From BM003 sp963699835 (GTDB lineage Bacteria > Pseudomonadota > Gammaproteobacteria > Steroidobacterales > BM003), in contig CAVOVJ010000004.1 in NCBI GenBank assembly GCA_963699835.1, forward strand, positions 310,001 through 374,000: DNA of 64,000 nt, written 5' to 3'. The translations under genes were made by a program, and so were the position numbers. Below are positions 1 to 8,680 of this stretch, piece by piece (positions within the stretch are counted from its first letter, which is position 1; every line of letters begins with the position of its first letter). The notes beneath the pieces were generated by a model that was given only the letters and a program-made list of their open reading frames with translations, ran no database searches and was not told the DNA's origin.

Positions 1-743
1 TTCCAGTCTGAGGCCGCCGGAGGCGCGAACCGTTCTTGTTGCGCTCAATCTCGACCTGCTGATCGTTGTCGCCTACGGACTTATCCTGCCGCCTTCGATT
101 CTCGAGGTCCCGCGCCATGGCTGCATCAACGTCCACGCCTCGCTGCTTCCGCGCTGGCGTGGCGCGGCCCCGATCCAGCGGGCGTTGATGGCGGGTGACC
201 GCCAGACCGGTATCAGCATCATGCAGATGGACGAAGGCCTCGACACCGGGGACGTTCTCGACCAGGTCGCGATTGACATCGCGGATGACGAGACTGGCGG
301 AAGTCTTCATGACCGGCTCGCGGGACTCGGCGCCGAGGCTCTTGCTGCACGTTCTGGAGCGGTTGCATGACGATCCGTTGCCCGCCGTTGCGCAGGAGGA
401 CGCGCTGGCCTGCTACGCGGCGAAAATTGACAAAGGCGAATCCCGCATCGACTGGAACGAACCTGCCGCAGCGCTGGCGCGCAAGGTTCGTGCATTCAAC
501 CCGTGGCCGGTCGCGGAGAGCCGTCTGGACGATCGGCGCATCAGAATCTGGGATGCATGCTCGATAGATTGTGAGTGCACCGACCAGCCGGGCCAGATCG
601 TCGCGGTCGGTGCCGACGGTATCGATGTCGTTACCGGCGATGGCGTTCTCCGTCTGCGCCGGCTGCAGTTACCCGGAAAACGAATCCTCGCTGCGGCTGA
701 GATGATCAACGCGGTCGATTTCAGCGGTCGTATGTTCGGTTGA
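1..743 (+). CDS. fmt: Methionyl-tRNA formyltransferase, 5' end outside window, frameshifted
   Basis: Transfers a formyl group from 10-formyl-tetrahydrofolate to Met-tRNAfMet for translation initiation in the cytoplasm. Reading from base 2 gives the family core INVHASLLPRWRGAAPIQRA and then the MAGD..TGISIMQMDEGLDTGDV block. The frame changes near base 346: GLGAEAL is followed one base later by LLHVLERLHDDPLPAVAQ, which leads into the C-terminal domain (AFNPWPVAE, LPGKR). About 247 residues of a roughly 310-residue protein are present. A single extra base, or two missing ones, explains the break. The stop overlaps the start of rsmB, the usual fmt-rsmB arrangement. The identity is clear; whether the frameshift is real or a sequencing error cannot be told from here. 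Confidence 0.93.
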
Positions 744-2081
744 TGGCGGCGGGATCGCACAGCAGGGCCGCGGCAGCACAGGCGCTCGTCGCGGTTGCGG
801 CGGACGGCAAATCGCTGAGCGCGGTGCTGCCGGCCGCGCAGGAACGGCTGGACTCCGAGCGCGATCGCAGCCTGCTGGCGGCCATCTGCTATGGCGCGAT
901 TCGCTGGTATCCGCGGCTTGCCGCGATCGCCGATGGAATGCTTGATCGGCCGATGAAAGCGAGCGACAAGGATATCCATGCATTGCTCGTCGTCGGGCTT
1001 TTCCAGCTGTTGTACAGCCGCATTCCGGCGCACGCGGCGGTAGCGGCGACCGTTGGCGCGACACGAGTGTTGGGCAAACCGTGGGCGCGGGGGCTGGTCA
1101 ACGCGATACTGCGGCGGTTTCAGCGCGAGCGCGACAAGCGGCTCGCGGCGGCAGATGAAAGCGAGACCTCGCTGTGGGCGCATCCGCAGTGGCTGATCGA
1201 TGCCGTCCGCGCCGACTGGCCGTCGGCATGGGAGCGAATACTGGCGGCAAACAACAGCGAGCCGCCAATGTGGATCAGGGTCGCAACGAATATCGAGCCA
1301 TGTGACAGCTACCAGGAGCTCTTGAGGTCCACGCTCGGGGTCGGCGCGCAGCGGTCACGATGGGCAAGGGACGCAATCCGTCTCGACGTTCCGGCCGGAG
1401 TCGCCGCTTTGCCCGGTTTCGACACCGGCACGGTATCGGTCCAGGATGCCGGTGCCCAGCTTGCGGCGGTTATCCTCGATGCGACGGCAGGGATGCGTGT
1501 GCTCGATGCCTGCGCCGCGCCCGGCGGTAAGACTGCGCATATGTTGCAGCGAGCGGGCGGCAATCTGGCGGTCACCGCGATCGATTCGAGTGCGGAGAGG
1601 CTTGCTCGCGTGGATGAAAATCTCCGCCGCATTCACTGCGAGGCGCGGCTGTGCGAAGCCGATGCGGCTCGTCCGGAGACCTGGTGGGATGGGCAGGCGT
1701 ACGACCGCATTTTGCTCGACGCACCGTGTACGGCGAGCGGTGTGATTCGTCGCCACCCGGACATAAAGCTGTTGCGCAAGACGGGACGATATTGCAGCGC
1801 TGGCGAAGCAGCAGCGGCGGATGCTCGATGCGCTGTGGCCATTGCTGCGGCCGGGCGGAAGGATGTTGTACTGCACGTGCTCGGTCTTTCTCGAGGAGAA
1901 TGAGAGGAACATCGCGGCGTTTGTTGCCGCCACTGCGGACGCAGAGGTGGAGTCGGCGCCATTTTCGTGCGCCGTGCCGCCGTGGCAGTCGACGCCTCAC
2001 GGAATCCAGATACTGCCGGGTGACGCGGACATGGACGGCTTCTATTATGCTTGTTTGACCAGACAGGGTGACTCTGGGTAG
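743..2081 (+). CDS. rsmB: 16S rRNA (cytosine-967-C5)-methyltransferase, frameshifted
   Basis: S-adenosylmethionine-dependent methylase that makes m5C967 in 16S rRNA. An N-terminal NusB-like RNA-binding domain (about residues 1-130) precedes the methyltransferase domain. The SAM-binding block DACAAPGGKTAHML and the motif LLDAPCTASGV with a catalytic cysteine are intact. Near base 1785 the frame changes inside a GGG run: RHPDIKLLRKT should continue DDIAALAKQQRRMLDALWPLL, which lies one base later and carries the second conserved cysteine in LYCTCSV. Deleting one G restores a normal protein of about 445 residues. ATG at 743 overlaps the fmt stop; a TTG lies just before it. Likely functional in the cell. 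Confidence 0.92.
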
Positions 2082-2083
2082 CT

Positions 2084-2672
2084 ATGTTCTCAGCGGCGGC
2101 AATTCGATCGATGGACGCGCGGATACGCAGCGTTATTGTCGTATTGCTTTGTCTTTCGGCCGTGGGTCCGGCCGTGGCCAGTGACAAGGGCCGCTTCGAT
2201 ATTCGTTCCGCGTTCGCCGAACTCGATGACGGTGTTTTCTATCTCAATGGCCGGATCGACTATCACCTGAGCAAGGCGGCTCTGAAAGCGCTCGAGGGCG
2301 GTGCCACGCTCAATTTCAAGGTACAGATTGAACTGACGCGCAAACGCAGGTTTATGCCCGACGCCGAAGTTGCCAGCCTGCGCCAGCGCTATCGCCTGCA
2401 GTTTCACGCGCTCACCAGCCGCTACCTGGTGCGCAACACCAATAGTGGCGAGCAAGAGAGTTTCGGCAGTCTCGATGCGGCGTTGAAGCAGATCGGTCGG
2501 ATCCGGAACGTTCCGATAATCGACGCCTCGTTGCTCCAAGACGACGTGCGCTACGAGCTGGCGTTGCGGGCGATCCTTGATATCCGCGAGTTACCGAAAG
2601 GGTTGCGCTGGCTGGGTATCTGGTGGAACGACGATCTCAAGATCGTCAGCGAGTGGTATCGATGGCCTTTAA
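2084..2672 (+). CDS. DUF4390 exported protein
   Basis: Small exported protein of unknown function, about 195 residues, with an N-terminal hydrophobic signal segment (IRSVIVVLLCLSAVGPAVAS). DUF4390 genes usually sit between rsmB and an ntrY-like kinase, as here. In the given bases its frame runs on into the kinase as one 936-codon reading frame. Removing one T from the TTT at 2668-2670 gives WYRWP followed at once by TAA, the expected end of a DUF4390 protein, and creates an ATG for the kinase that overlaps this stop. I therefore annotate two genes. It begins 2 bases after the rsmB stop. Its role next to a sensor kinase is unknown; an envelope role is plausible. Confidence 0.75.
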
Positions 2673-4894
2673 GTACCCTGAAGAGGCTAATCAACCGCGT
2701 CTTGCTGGTCGGCGGCAGCGTCGTGTGGCTGAGTTCGCTGCTGTTGCTCGCGCAAACGGTCGAGAACACCGGCGATTTCGAGCGTCTCCACAACTGGATA
2801 CTTCTGCTCAATGCCATCGGTGTGATCCTGCTGCTCGTATTGATCAGCGGCAATATCTATCGGCTGTTACGCGATTACCGCAAGCACGTGCTCGGTTCGC
2901 GGCTGAAAGCGCGCATGGTGTCGATGTTCGTGCTGCTGGCCGTCGTCCCGTTGTTGCTGGTTTATTACTTTTCAGTCCAGTTTCTGAATCGCGGCATCGA
3001 CAGCTGGTTTCAGCTGGAGGTCGAGGGCGGGTTGCGCAGCGCGCTCGATCTCAGTCGGGTGTCGCTGGAACTGCGAATGCGCGAGTACATGGAGCGTACC
3101 GACGACATTGCGGAGCAGCTCTCGGGGTGGCCGGACCGCGAACTGGTCACGGAGCTGGGTTTGCTGCGCCGGGAGAACGGCGCCAGCGAGGTCAGCGTCA
3201 TCGGGCAGAACCGGCGTATCGTCGCGACCTCTTCCGACCGCCCGGCCGAGGTTGTGCCAAGGTCCGCGTCGGAAGAGGTGATGTTCCAGATCCGCCAGGG
3301 TAATCGCTACGTCAGCGTCGAGCATCCGGTCGATGGGGGCTACGTCGTGCGCACCGCGGTTCCGTTGTCGCTACAGTCGCCGCTCGATGAGCAACGCCTG
3401 GTCCTGGTGCAGTACCCGGTTGCCGAACGTCTCAGCACGCTGGCCGATGCGGTACAGGCGGCCTATATCGAGTACAACGAACTCGCCTACCTGCGCGAAC
3501 CGTTGAAACTCAGTTTCACGCTGACCCTGACCCTGGTGCTGTTGCTGGCTTTACTGGGTGCGGTTTACGGGGCGTTTTTTCTGTCCAACCGGCTGGTGCA
3601 ACCCGTTTTCGATCTTGTCGCCGGAACGCGCGCGGTAGCCAAGGGTGATTTCGATACGCTGCTGCCGTTGCCTGCCCAGGATGAACTCGGTTTCCTCGTG
3701 AATTCCTTCAATGACATGACCAAGCGTCTCGGCCGTGCCCGCGAAGATGCAAGCCGCAGCCAGCAGCAGGTCGAAGACGAACGTGCGCGCCTTGCAGTGA
3801 TCCTTGCACGACTGTCCACCGGCGTAGTTTCGTTCGATCGCGAGATGAGAGTACGTACCGCAAACGAGGCGGCCGGGACCATTCTCGGCGTCGATCTCGC
3901 CAGGCGGATCGGCCAATCGATGACGGAACTCGCCGCTGAGCGGCCGCTGCTGCAACAGTTTCTTGAAATCGCCCGCGGACATCTCGCCGCCGGGCAGACC
4001 GAGTGGCGCGAACAGATCCTGTTGCGTGGCGAAGTCGGGCGCCGGGTGCTGATGTGCGCATGCACCGCATTACCGGGCGAACACGACAATGGTGGCGGTT
4101 ACGTCGTGGTGTTCGACGATATTACGGGGTTGCTTCAGGCCCAGCGTGATGCCGCCTGGGGTGAGGTGGCGCGAAGACTGGCGCATGAAATCAAGAATCC
4201 GTTGACGCCGATCCAGCTTTCGGCGGAGCGTTTACGGCGGCGCTATTTGCCGGAAATGGGCGTCGACGAGTCACAGATTCTGGACCGTGCCACGCACACG
4301 ATCATTCACCAGGTCGAGGCGATGAAGGAAATGGTCGACGCGTTCAGAGACTATGCGCGGGCCCCTGATCTGGAACTTGGGATCATCAATCTTAACCAGC
4401 TGGTGTCGGAAGTCGCCGATCTCTATCGCTCCAAGGAACTTGGTATAGCGCTGAAACTGAACCTCGATCCGTCCATCGAGCGGATCGAAGCGGACCCGGT
4501 GCGTTTGCGGCAGATTCTGCACAACCTCGTCCGTAATTCGCAGGAAGCGCTGAAGGCACGGGAGCAGGGGTTCGTCGAAATCACGACCCGCAGGGTCGAT
4601 GTCGGCGATTACGTCACGGTAGATATCGTCGTCGAGGACGACGGCCCCGGATTCTTGGTGGACGATATTGCGCGCATATTTGATCCCTATGTAACGAGCA
4701 AACCCAAGGGCACCGGTCTCGGGCTTGCAATCGTGAAAAAGCTGGTCGAGGAGCATGGCGGGCACATCGACGCCGGCAACCGCAGCGAAGGCGGCGCACG
4801 GGTGGTAGTGCGTCTACCGGTCAACGACAAGGCGCGTAGCGCGATGCTGTTGCAGAGCGCAAGTGCCGGAGAGGGCAGGAGAAAGCTCGCATGA
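2662..4894 (+). CDS. NtrY-like membrane sensor histidine kinase
   Basis: Membrane sensor kinase of about 744 residues. Near the N-terminus are three hydrophobic segments (VVWLSSLLLLAQ, WILLLNAIGVILLLVLISGN, VSMFVLLAVVPLLLVYY), then an extracytoplasmic region and another segment near position 3530 (LTLTLVLLLALLGAVYGAFF). A HAMP domain (QPVFDLVAGTRAVAKGDF), a PAS-like region and the kinase core follow: H-box ARRLAHEIKNPLTPIQLS, N-box ILHNLVRNSQEAL, G1 VEDDGPGF and G2 GTGLGLAIVKK. The start at 2662 assumes one T in the TTT at 2668-2670 is extra, giving MALSTLKRLINRVLL. Its last bases overlap the response regulator start by four. The partner is the NtrX-like gene downstream. The signal sensed is unknown. 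Confidence 0.88.
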
Positions 4895-6258
4895 GCACAG
4901 CCAACGTACTGGTCGTCGACGACGAAGCCGATATTCGCGGATTGCTGGAGGAGATTCTCACCGAAGAGGGTTTTTCGGTGCGGGTTGCCGCCGATGCGGC
5001 GGAGGCGCGTCGTCACTACGAAGAAAGCACGCCCGATCTTGTCCTCCTTGACATCTGGATGCCGGATACCGATGGGATTACGTTGTTGCGGGAATGGTCG
5101 CAGGGCGGCCGGCTCGACAGCGCGATTGTAATGATGTCGGGCCATGGCACTGTGGAAACCGCGGTTGAAGCTACCCGGCTCGGCGCGGTGGATTTCGTGG
5201 AAAAACCGCTGTCGCTGGCCAAGCTTTTACGCACCGTCCAACAAGCACTCGAGGGCGGACCGGGCGGACGCCCGGCGCGCGGCCGTCAACTCGTCCCGCC
5301 GATGGTCGAGCCGATCGGCAAAAGCGCGATCATGCACACCCTGCGCGAGGATGTGAAACAGGTTGCACCCCATGATGCGCCCGTCCTTTTTGTCGGTGAA
5401 CCCGGCACCGGGCGAGAGGCATTTGCACGCTATTTGCATAGCCTCAGCGCGCGCGCATCGGGCCCTTTTGTCGCCCTGGTCGCAAGCGGGCTGAGCGATT
5501 CCAATGCGGAAAACCAATTGCTTGGCAGCGAGAGCGGGGAAAGCGTGGATGCGGGTTCGCTGGAACGTGCCCGTGGCGGCGTGCTCTATATCAGCGAACT
5601 GGAGGACCTGTGCGAGACCGCGCAGTCTGTTTTGCTTGGAGCGCTGGAGCGGGGCAGCTTCGTCCGCAAAAACGGCGCGCTCGCGATCCGTCTCGATGTG
5701 CGCGTCGTCAGTTCCGCGCGTCCGGGCATCGAGCGGAATGCGAGCGGCAAGGTGCGCCAGGACCTGCTTTCGCTGATCAACGTCGTCAGTCTCCGGGTTC
5801 CCCCATTGCGTGAATACGCCGAGGACGTACCGGAATTGTTGCGCTATTACGTCGACAAACTCGTGGATACGGAAGGACTGCCGTATCGCCGTTTCAGCGT
5901 TGCCGCGCAGAACCGGCTGCGCAATTACCCGTGGCCGGGCAACGTTCGCGATCTCAAGAACATGGTGCATCGGCTCCTGATGCTCGATAACGGCGAAGTG
6001 ATTACGCTCGAGGAGGTCGAAACACAGCTGGCGGCGGCGCCTAGCGTCGACGAGCCGCTGGTGAAACAGGATTTACTCGCGCTGCCGTTGCGCGAGGCGC
6101 GCGAACAGTTTGAGCGAGCGTATTTGCAGCAGCAACTCATATTGTGTGGTGGCAAGGTCGGGCAACTGGCAAAACGCGTGGGAATGGAGCGCACGCATTT
6201 GTACCGAAAACTGCGTTCCCTCGGTGTCGACTTCCGCCAGACCGGCGGTGAGGATTAG
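4891..6258 (+). CDS. NtrX-like response regulator with degenerate AAA+ domain
   Basis: 455-residue response regulator paired with the upstream kinase. The receiver domain (about 1-120) has the acidic pocket VVDDEAD and a phospho-acceptor aspartate in LVLLDIWMPD. The central domain resembles sigma-54 activators but is altered. The Walker A equivalent reads GEPGTGRE, with arginine where the lysine should be. The GAFTGA loop that contacts sigma-54 is absent; the region is only LGSESGESVDAGSLERARGG. The Walker B position reads GVLYISELE instead of the usual LFLDE. The distal block RQDLLSLINVVSLRVPPLRE and the PWPGNVRDL motif are kept. The C-terminus is a Fis-type helix-turn-helix (GGKVGQLAKRVGMERTHLYRKLRSL). 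Probably a DNA-binding regulator that does not activate sigma-54 promoters by ATP hydrolysis. Confidence 0.87.
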   Translation: MSTANVLVVDDEADIRGLLEEILTEEGFSVRVAADAAEARRHYEESTPDLVLLDIWMPDTDGITLLREWSQGGRLDSAIVMMSGHGTVETAVEATRLGAVDFVEKPLSLAKLLRTVQQALEGGPGGRPARGRQLVPPMVEPIGKSAIMHTLREDVKQVAPHDAPVLFVGEPGTGREAFARYLHSLSARASGPFVALVASGLSDSNAENQLLGSESGESVDAGSLERARGGVLYISELEDLCETAQSVLLGALERGSFVRKNGALAIRLDVRVVSSARPGIERNASGKVRQDLLSLINVVSLRVPPLREYAEDVPELLRYYVDKLVDTEGLPYRRFSVAAQNRLRNYPWPGNVRDLKNMVHRLLMLDNGEVITLEEVETQLAAAPSVDEPLVKQDLLALPLREAREQFERAYLQQQLILCGGKVGQLAKRVGMERTHLYRKLRSLGVDFRQTGGED

Positions 6259-6273
6259 CCAGGCGCTCGGCCC

Positions 6274-6846
6274 TTATTCGCTCATCCGTATCACCAGCGC
6301 ATCGATCTTGGCGGCGGACAAGCGCCGTTGCATTTCCTTGGCGCTGCGCGCGTCATAAACCGGGCCTATCCGGACCCGATGAAACGTATCCGCGTCGATG
6401 GATACTTTCTGGATCCTGGCTTCGATACCGATTAGCGCCAGCTGTGCCTTGCGCCGGTCTGCGTCAGTGTAGTTTTTGAAAGAGCCCGCCTGCAGCACGA
6501 ACTTCCCGGGCGGCCCCGGGTCCGCCCCGGGGGTGCTTTTATCGACCGCTTCGCGTTCGGGCAGGACCACTTCCTCGTAGGTCGGAACCTCGAGGTTGCG
6601 CAGCTTGTCATAAAAGTCGTAATGCCCCACCGTATCCTCGGGTTGCGCTTCGATCTCAACGCCATCCGCTGCGGGTGCCTTGACGCCGGTACGCGGCCCT
6701 GCCGGGACATTGAGACTGCGGCGGTCGTTTAAATAGACCGCAAGGGCAACAGCGAGGCCTATCGCCAGCCCGTACATCATCCAGATCCACGCCGGGGCCT
6801 GCTGCTGGCGGCGCCGGGTCGGACGTTTCCTGGTCTGGCGGGCCAT
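6274..6846 (-). CDS. SPOR-domain cell-division protein, FtsN-like
   Basis: 190-residue bitopic inner-membrane protein. It has a short basic cytoplasmic N-terminus (ARQTRKRPTRRRQQQ), one membrane helix (WIWMMYGLAIGLAVALAVYL), a linker of about 70 residues, and a C-terminal SPOR domain (KFVLQAGSFKNYTDADRRKA to the end) that would bind denuded septal peptidoglycan. The architecture and position fit FtsN-like proteins. It starts 3 bases after the argS stop, so it is probably cotranscribed with priA and argS, an order seen in many gammaproteobacteria. It converges on the ntrX-like gene with a gap of only 15 bases. It is short for FtsN, so DedD-like function is possible. Confidence 0.83.
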   Translation of the reverse strand: MARQTRKRPTRRRQQQAPAWIWMMYGLAIGLAVALAVYLNDRRSLNVPAGPRTGVKAPAADGVEIEAQPEDTVGHYDFYDKLRNLEVPTYEEVVLPEREAVDKSTPGADPGPPGKFVLQAGSFKNYTDADRRKAQLALIGIEARIQKVSIDADTFHRVRIGPVYDARSAKEMQRRLSAAKIDALVIRMSE

Positions 6847-6849
6847 CGC

Positions 6850-8607
6850 CTACATCTGCTCCGGAGCCGATACGCCGAGCAGCCCGAGCCCGTTGCGAAT
6901 GACCTGCTGCACGCCGAGAACGAGGGTCAGCCGGGCGTCGCGCAGGGCATCGTCTTCGACCAGGAACGTATGGGCGTTGTAATAAGTATGGAATTCGTTG
7001 GCGAGATCGCGCAGGTAATGCACCAGCGTGTGCGGTGCACGCGCGGTTGCCGCCTGCGCAATGACCTCCGGGTAACGGCTGAGCGAGGTCAGTAGCGCGC
7101 GTTCGTGCGCCTCAACCAGGGTGTCCAGGCTCGCGCGCCCGCTCTCCGCGTCGAATTGCAGCGACTTCTCCTGTAACTGACGCATTACGCTCTCGACCCG
7201 CGCGTGCGCATACTGGATATAGTAGACAGGGTTGTCGGCGCTGCGCGACTTGGCCAGTTCGAGATCGAAATCGAGGTGCTGGTCCTGCGATCGCATGACA
7301 TAGAAAAACCGGCATGCATCGTTGCCGACTTCGTCGCGTAACTGGCGCAGACTGATGAATTCACCCGAGCGGGTCGACATCTGCATTTTTTGCCCACCGC
7401 GGTACAAGGTCACGAACTGCACCAGCTTTACTTCGAGCGCATCACCGGGTTCTCCCATCGCCTCGAGTCCGGCCCGCACCCGGGTCACGTAGCCGTGGTG
7501 ATCCGAGCCGAGTACGTCGAGCAGCAGGCCGAATCCGCGCTCGCGTTTTTGCAGGTGATAGGCGATGTCGGAGGCGAAATAGGTGGTCTGTCCGTTCTCT
7601 CGTACCACGACGCGGTCTTTCTCGTCTCCATAATCGGTCGCGCGAAACCAGGTCGCGCCATCGCGTTGATAGAGCTTGTCGTGGGATTCGAGTTTTTCGA
7701 GCGCACGCGCGATTGCACCACCCTCGGCAAGGCTGCGCTCGGAATACCAGGTATCGAACTCGACGCCAAACTCACCCAGGTCTTCGCGGATGTCCTCGAG
7801 AATCCCGGTCAACGCAAAGTCGACCACCGCGCGGAAACCGTCGCCGCCGAGAAGGTCGCGCGCGCGATCTATCAGCGCGTCGATATGCGCCTCCTTGTCC
7901 CCTTCCGGCGCATCCGCGGGGAGTCCGGACATCACTGCGACCGCATCGCGTCTCAGAGCGGTGTCATCCTTGCGTACCAGCTCCGCGGCGATGTCGCTGA
8001 TGTAGCGGCCGCGATAAGCATTGGCCGGGAATACGATCTCCTCGCCGAGCGCTTCCAGATAGCGCAGCCAGACACTGACCCCGAGAATGTTCATCTGCCG
8101 GCCCGCGTCATTCACGTAGTACTCGCGCTCGACGACATGGCCGGTGGCGGCGAGCAGATTCGACAGCGTCGCGCCATATGCGGCGTGCCTGCCATGACCG
8201 ACATGCAGGGGTCCGGTCGGGTTCGCCGACACGAACTCGACCAGCACTTTTTCGCCTTTGCCCAGATCGCTGCAGCCGTACGCCGCGCCGCGGTCGAGAA
8301 TCTGTAGCAGCGAGGCATGAAACGCCTGCGGTGCAAGGCGGAAATTGATAAAGCCGGGGCCGGCGATGTCGGTGGTGGCAATCAGCCCGTTGGCAGGCAG
8401 ATTGTCGACGATTGCCTGGGCAATTTCGCGCGGATTCCGCCGCGCGGGTTTCGCCAGTGTCATGGCGACGTTGCAGGCGAGGTCACCGTGGCGCGCATCG
8501 CGGGTGCGCTCCACCAACACGGTTGTCGGCAGCTCGGTGTTTTCGAGGAGGCCGTCACGCAGTTGCTGCAGCGACGCCAGGACGAGTCGTTCTATCTGGT
8601 GTTTCAT
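6850..8607 (-). CDS. argS: Arginyl-tRNA synthetase
   Basis: 585-residue class I aminoacyl-tRNA synthetase that charges tRNAArg in the cytoplasm. The N-terminal additional domain (about 1-110) is present. The ATP-binding HIGH-like motif reads HVGHGR within VSANPTGPLHVGHGRHAAYG. The catalytic region contains YASDIAYHLQKRERG and DVLGSDHHGYVTRVRAG, and the non-canonical KMSKS-loop region reads GGQKMQMSTRSGEF. A C-terminal helical anticodon-binding domain follows, ending in the family-typical GLGLLGVSAPEQM. Length matches the family. It lies between priA and the SPOR gene on the same strand. No abnormality seen. Confidence 0.97.
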   Translation of the reverse strand: MKHQIERLVLASLQQLRDGLLENTELPTTVLVERTRDARHGDLACNVAMTLAKPARRNPREIAQAIVDNLPANGLIATTDIAGPGFINFRLAPQAFHASLLQILDRGAAYGCSDLGKGEKVLVEFVSANPTGPLHVGHGRHAAYGATLSNLLAATGHVVEREYYVNDAGRQMNILGVSVWLRYLEALGEEIVFPANAYRGRYISDIAAELVRKDDTALRRDAVAVMSGLPADAPEGDKEAHIDALIDRARDLLGGDGFRAVVDFALTGILEDIREDLGEFGVEFDTWYSERSLAEGGAIARALEKLESHDKLYQRDGATWFRATDYGDEKDRVVVRENGQTTYFASDIAYHLQKRERGFGLLLDVLGSDHHGYVTRVRAGLEAMGEPGDALEVKLVQFVTLYRGGQKMQMSTRSGEFISLRQLRDEVGNDACRFFYVMRSQDQHLDFDLELAKSRSADNPVYYIQYAHARVESVMRQLQEKSLQFDAESGRASLDTLVEAHERALLTSLSRYPEVIAQAATARAPHTLVHYLRDLANEFHTYYNAHTFLVEDDALRDARLTLVLGVQQVIRNGLGLLGVSAPEQM

Positions 8608-8680
8608 TATTGGATCGGATGGCCGTGCGAAGAGACCGCATAGTCTAGCCCAATGCCGCGCATTTCAGCAGTGGTGGCGA

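Noticed and set aside
413..1183. Long minus-strand reading frame over fmt and rsmB
   Set aside because: It lies antisense to two genes with strong family motifs, has arginine-rich composition, and shows no family motif. It is an antisense artefact of high GC.
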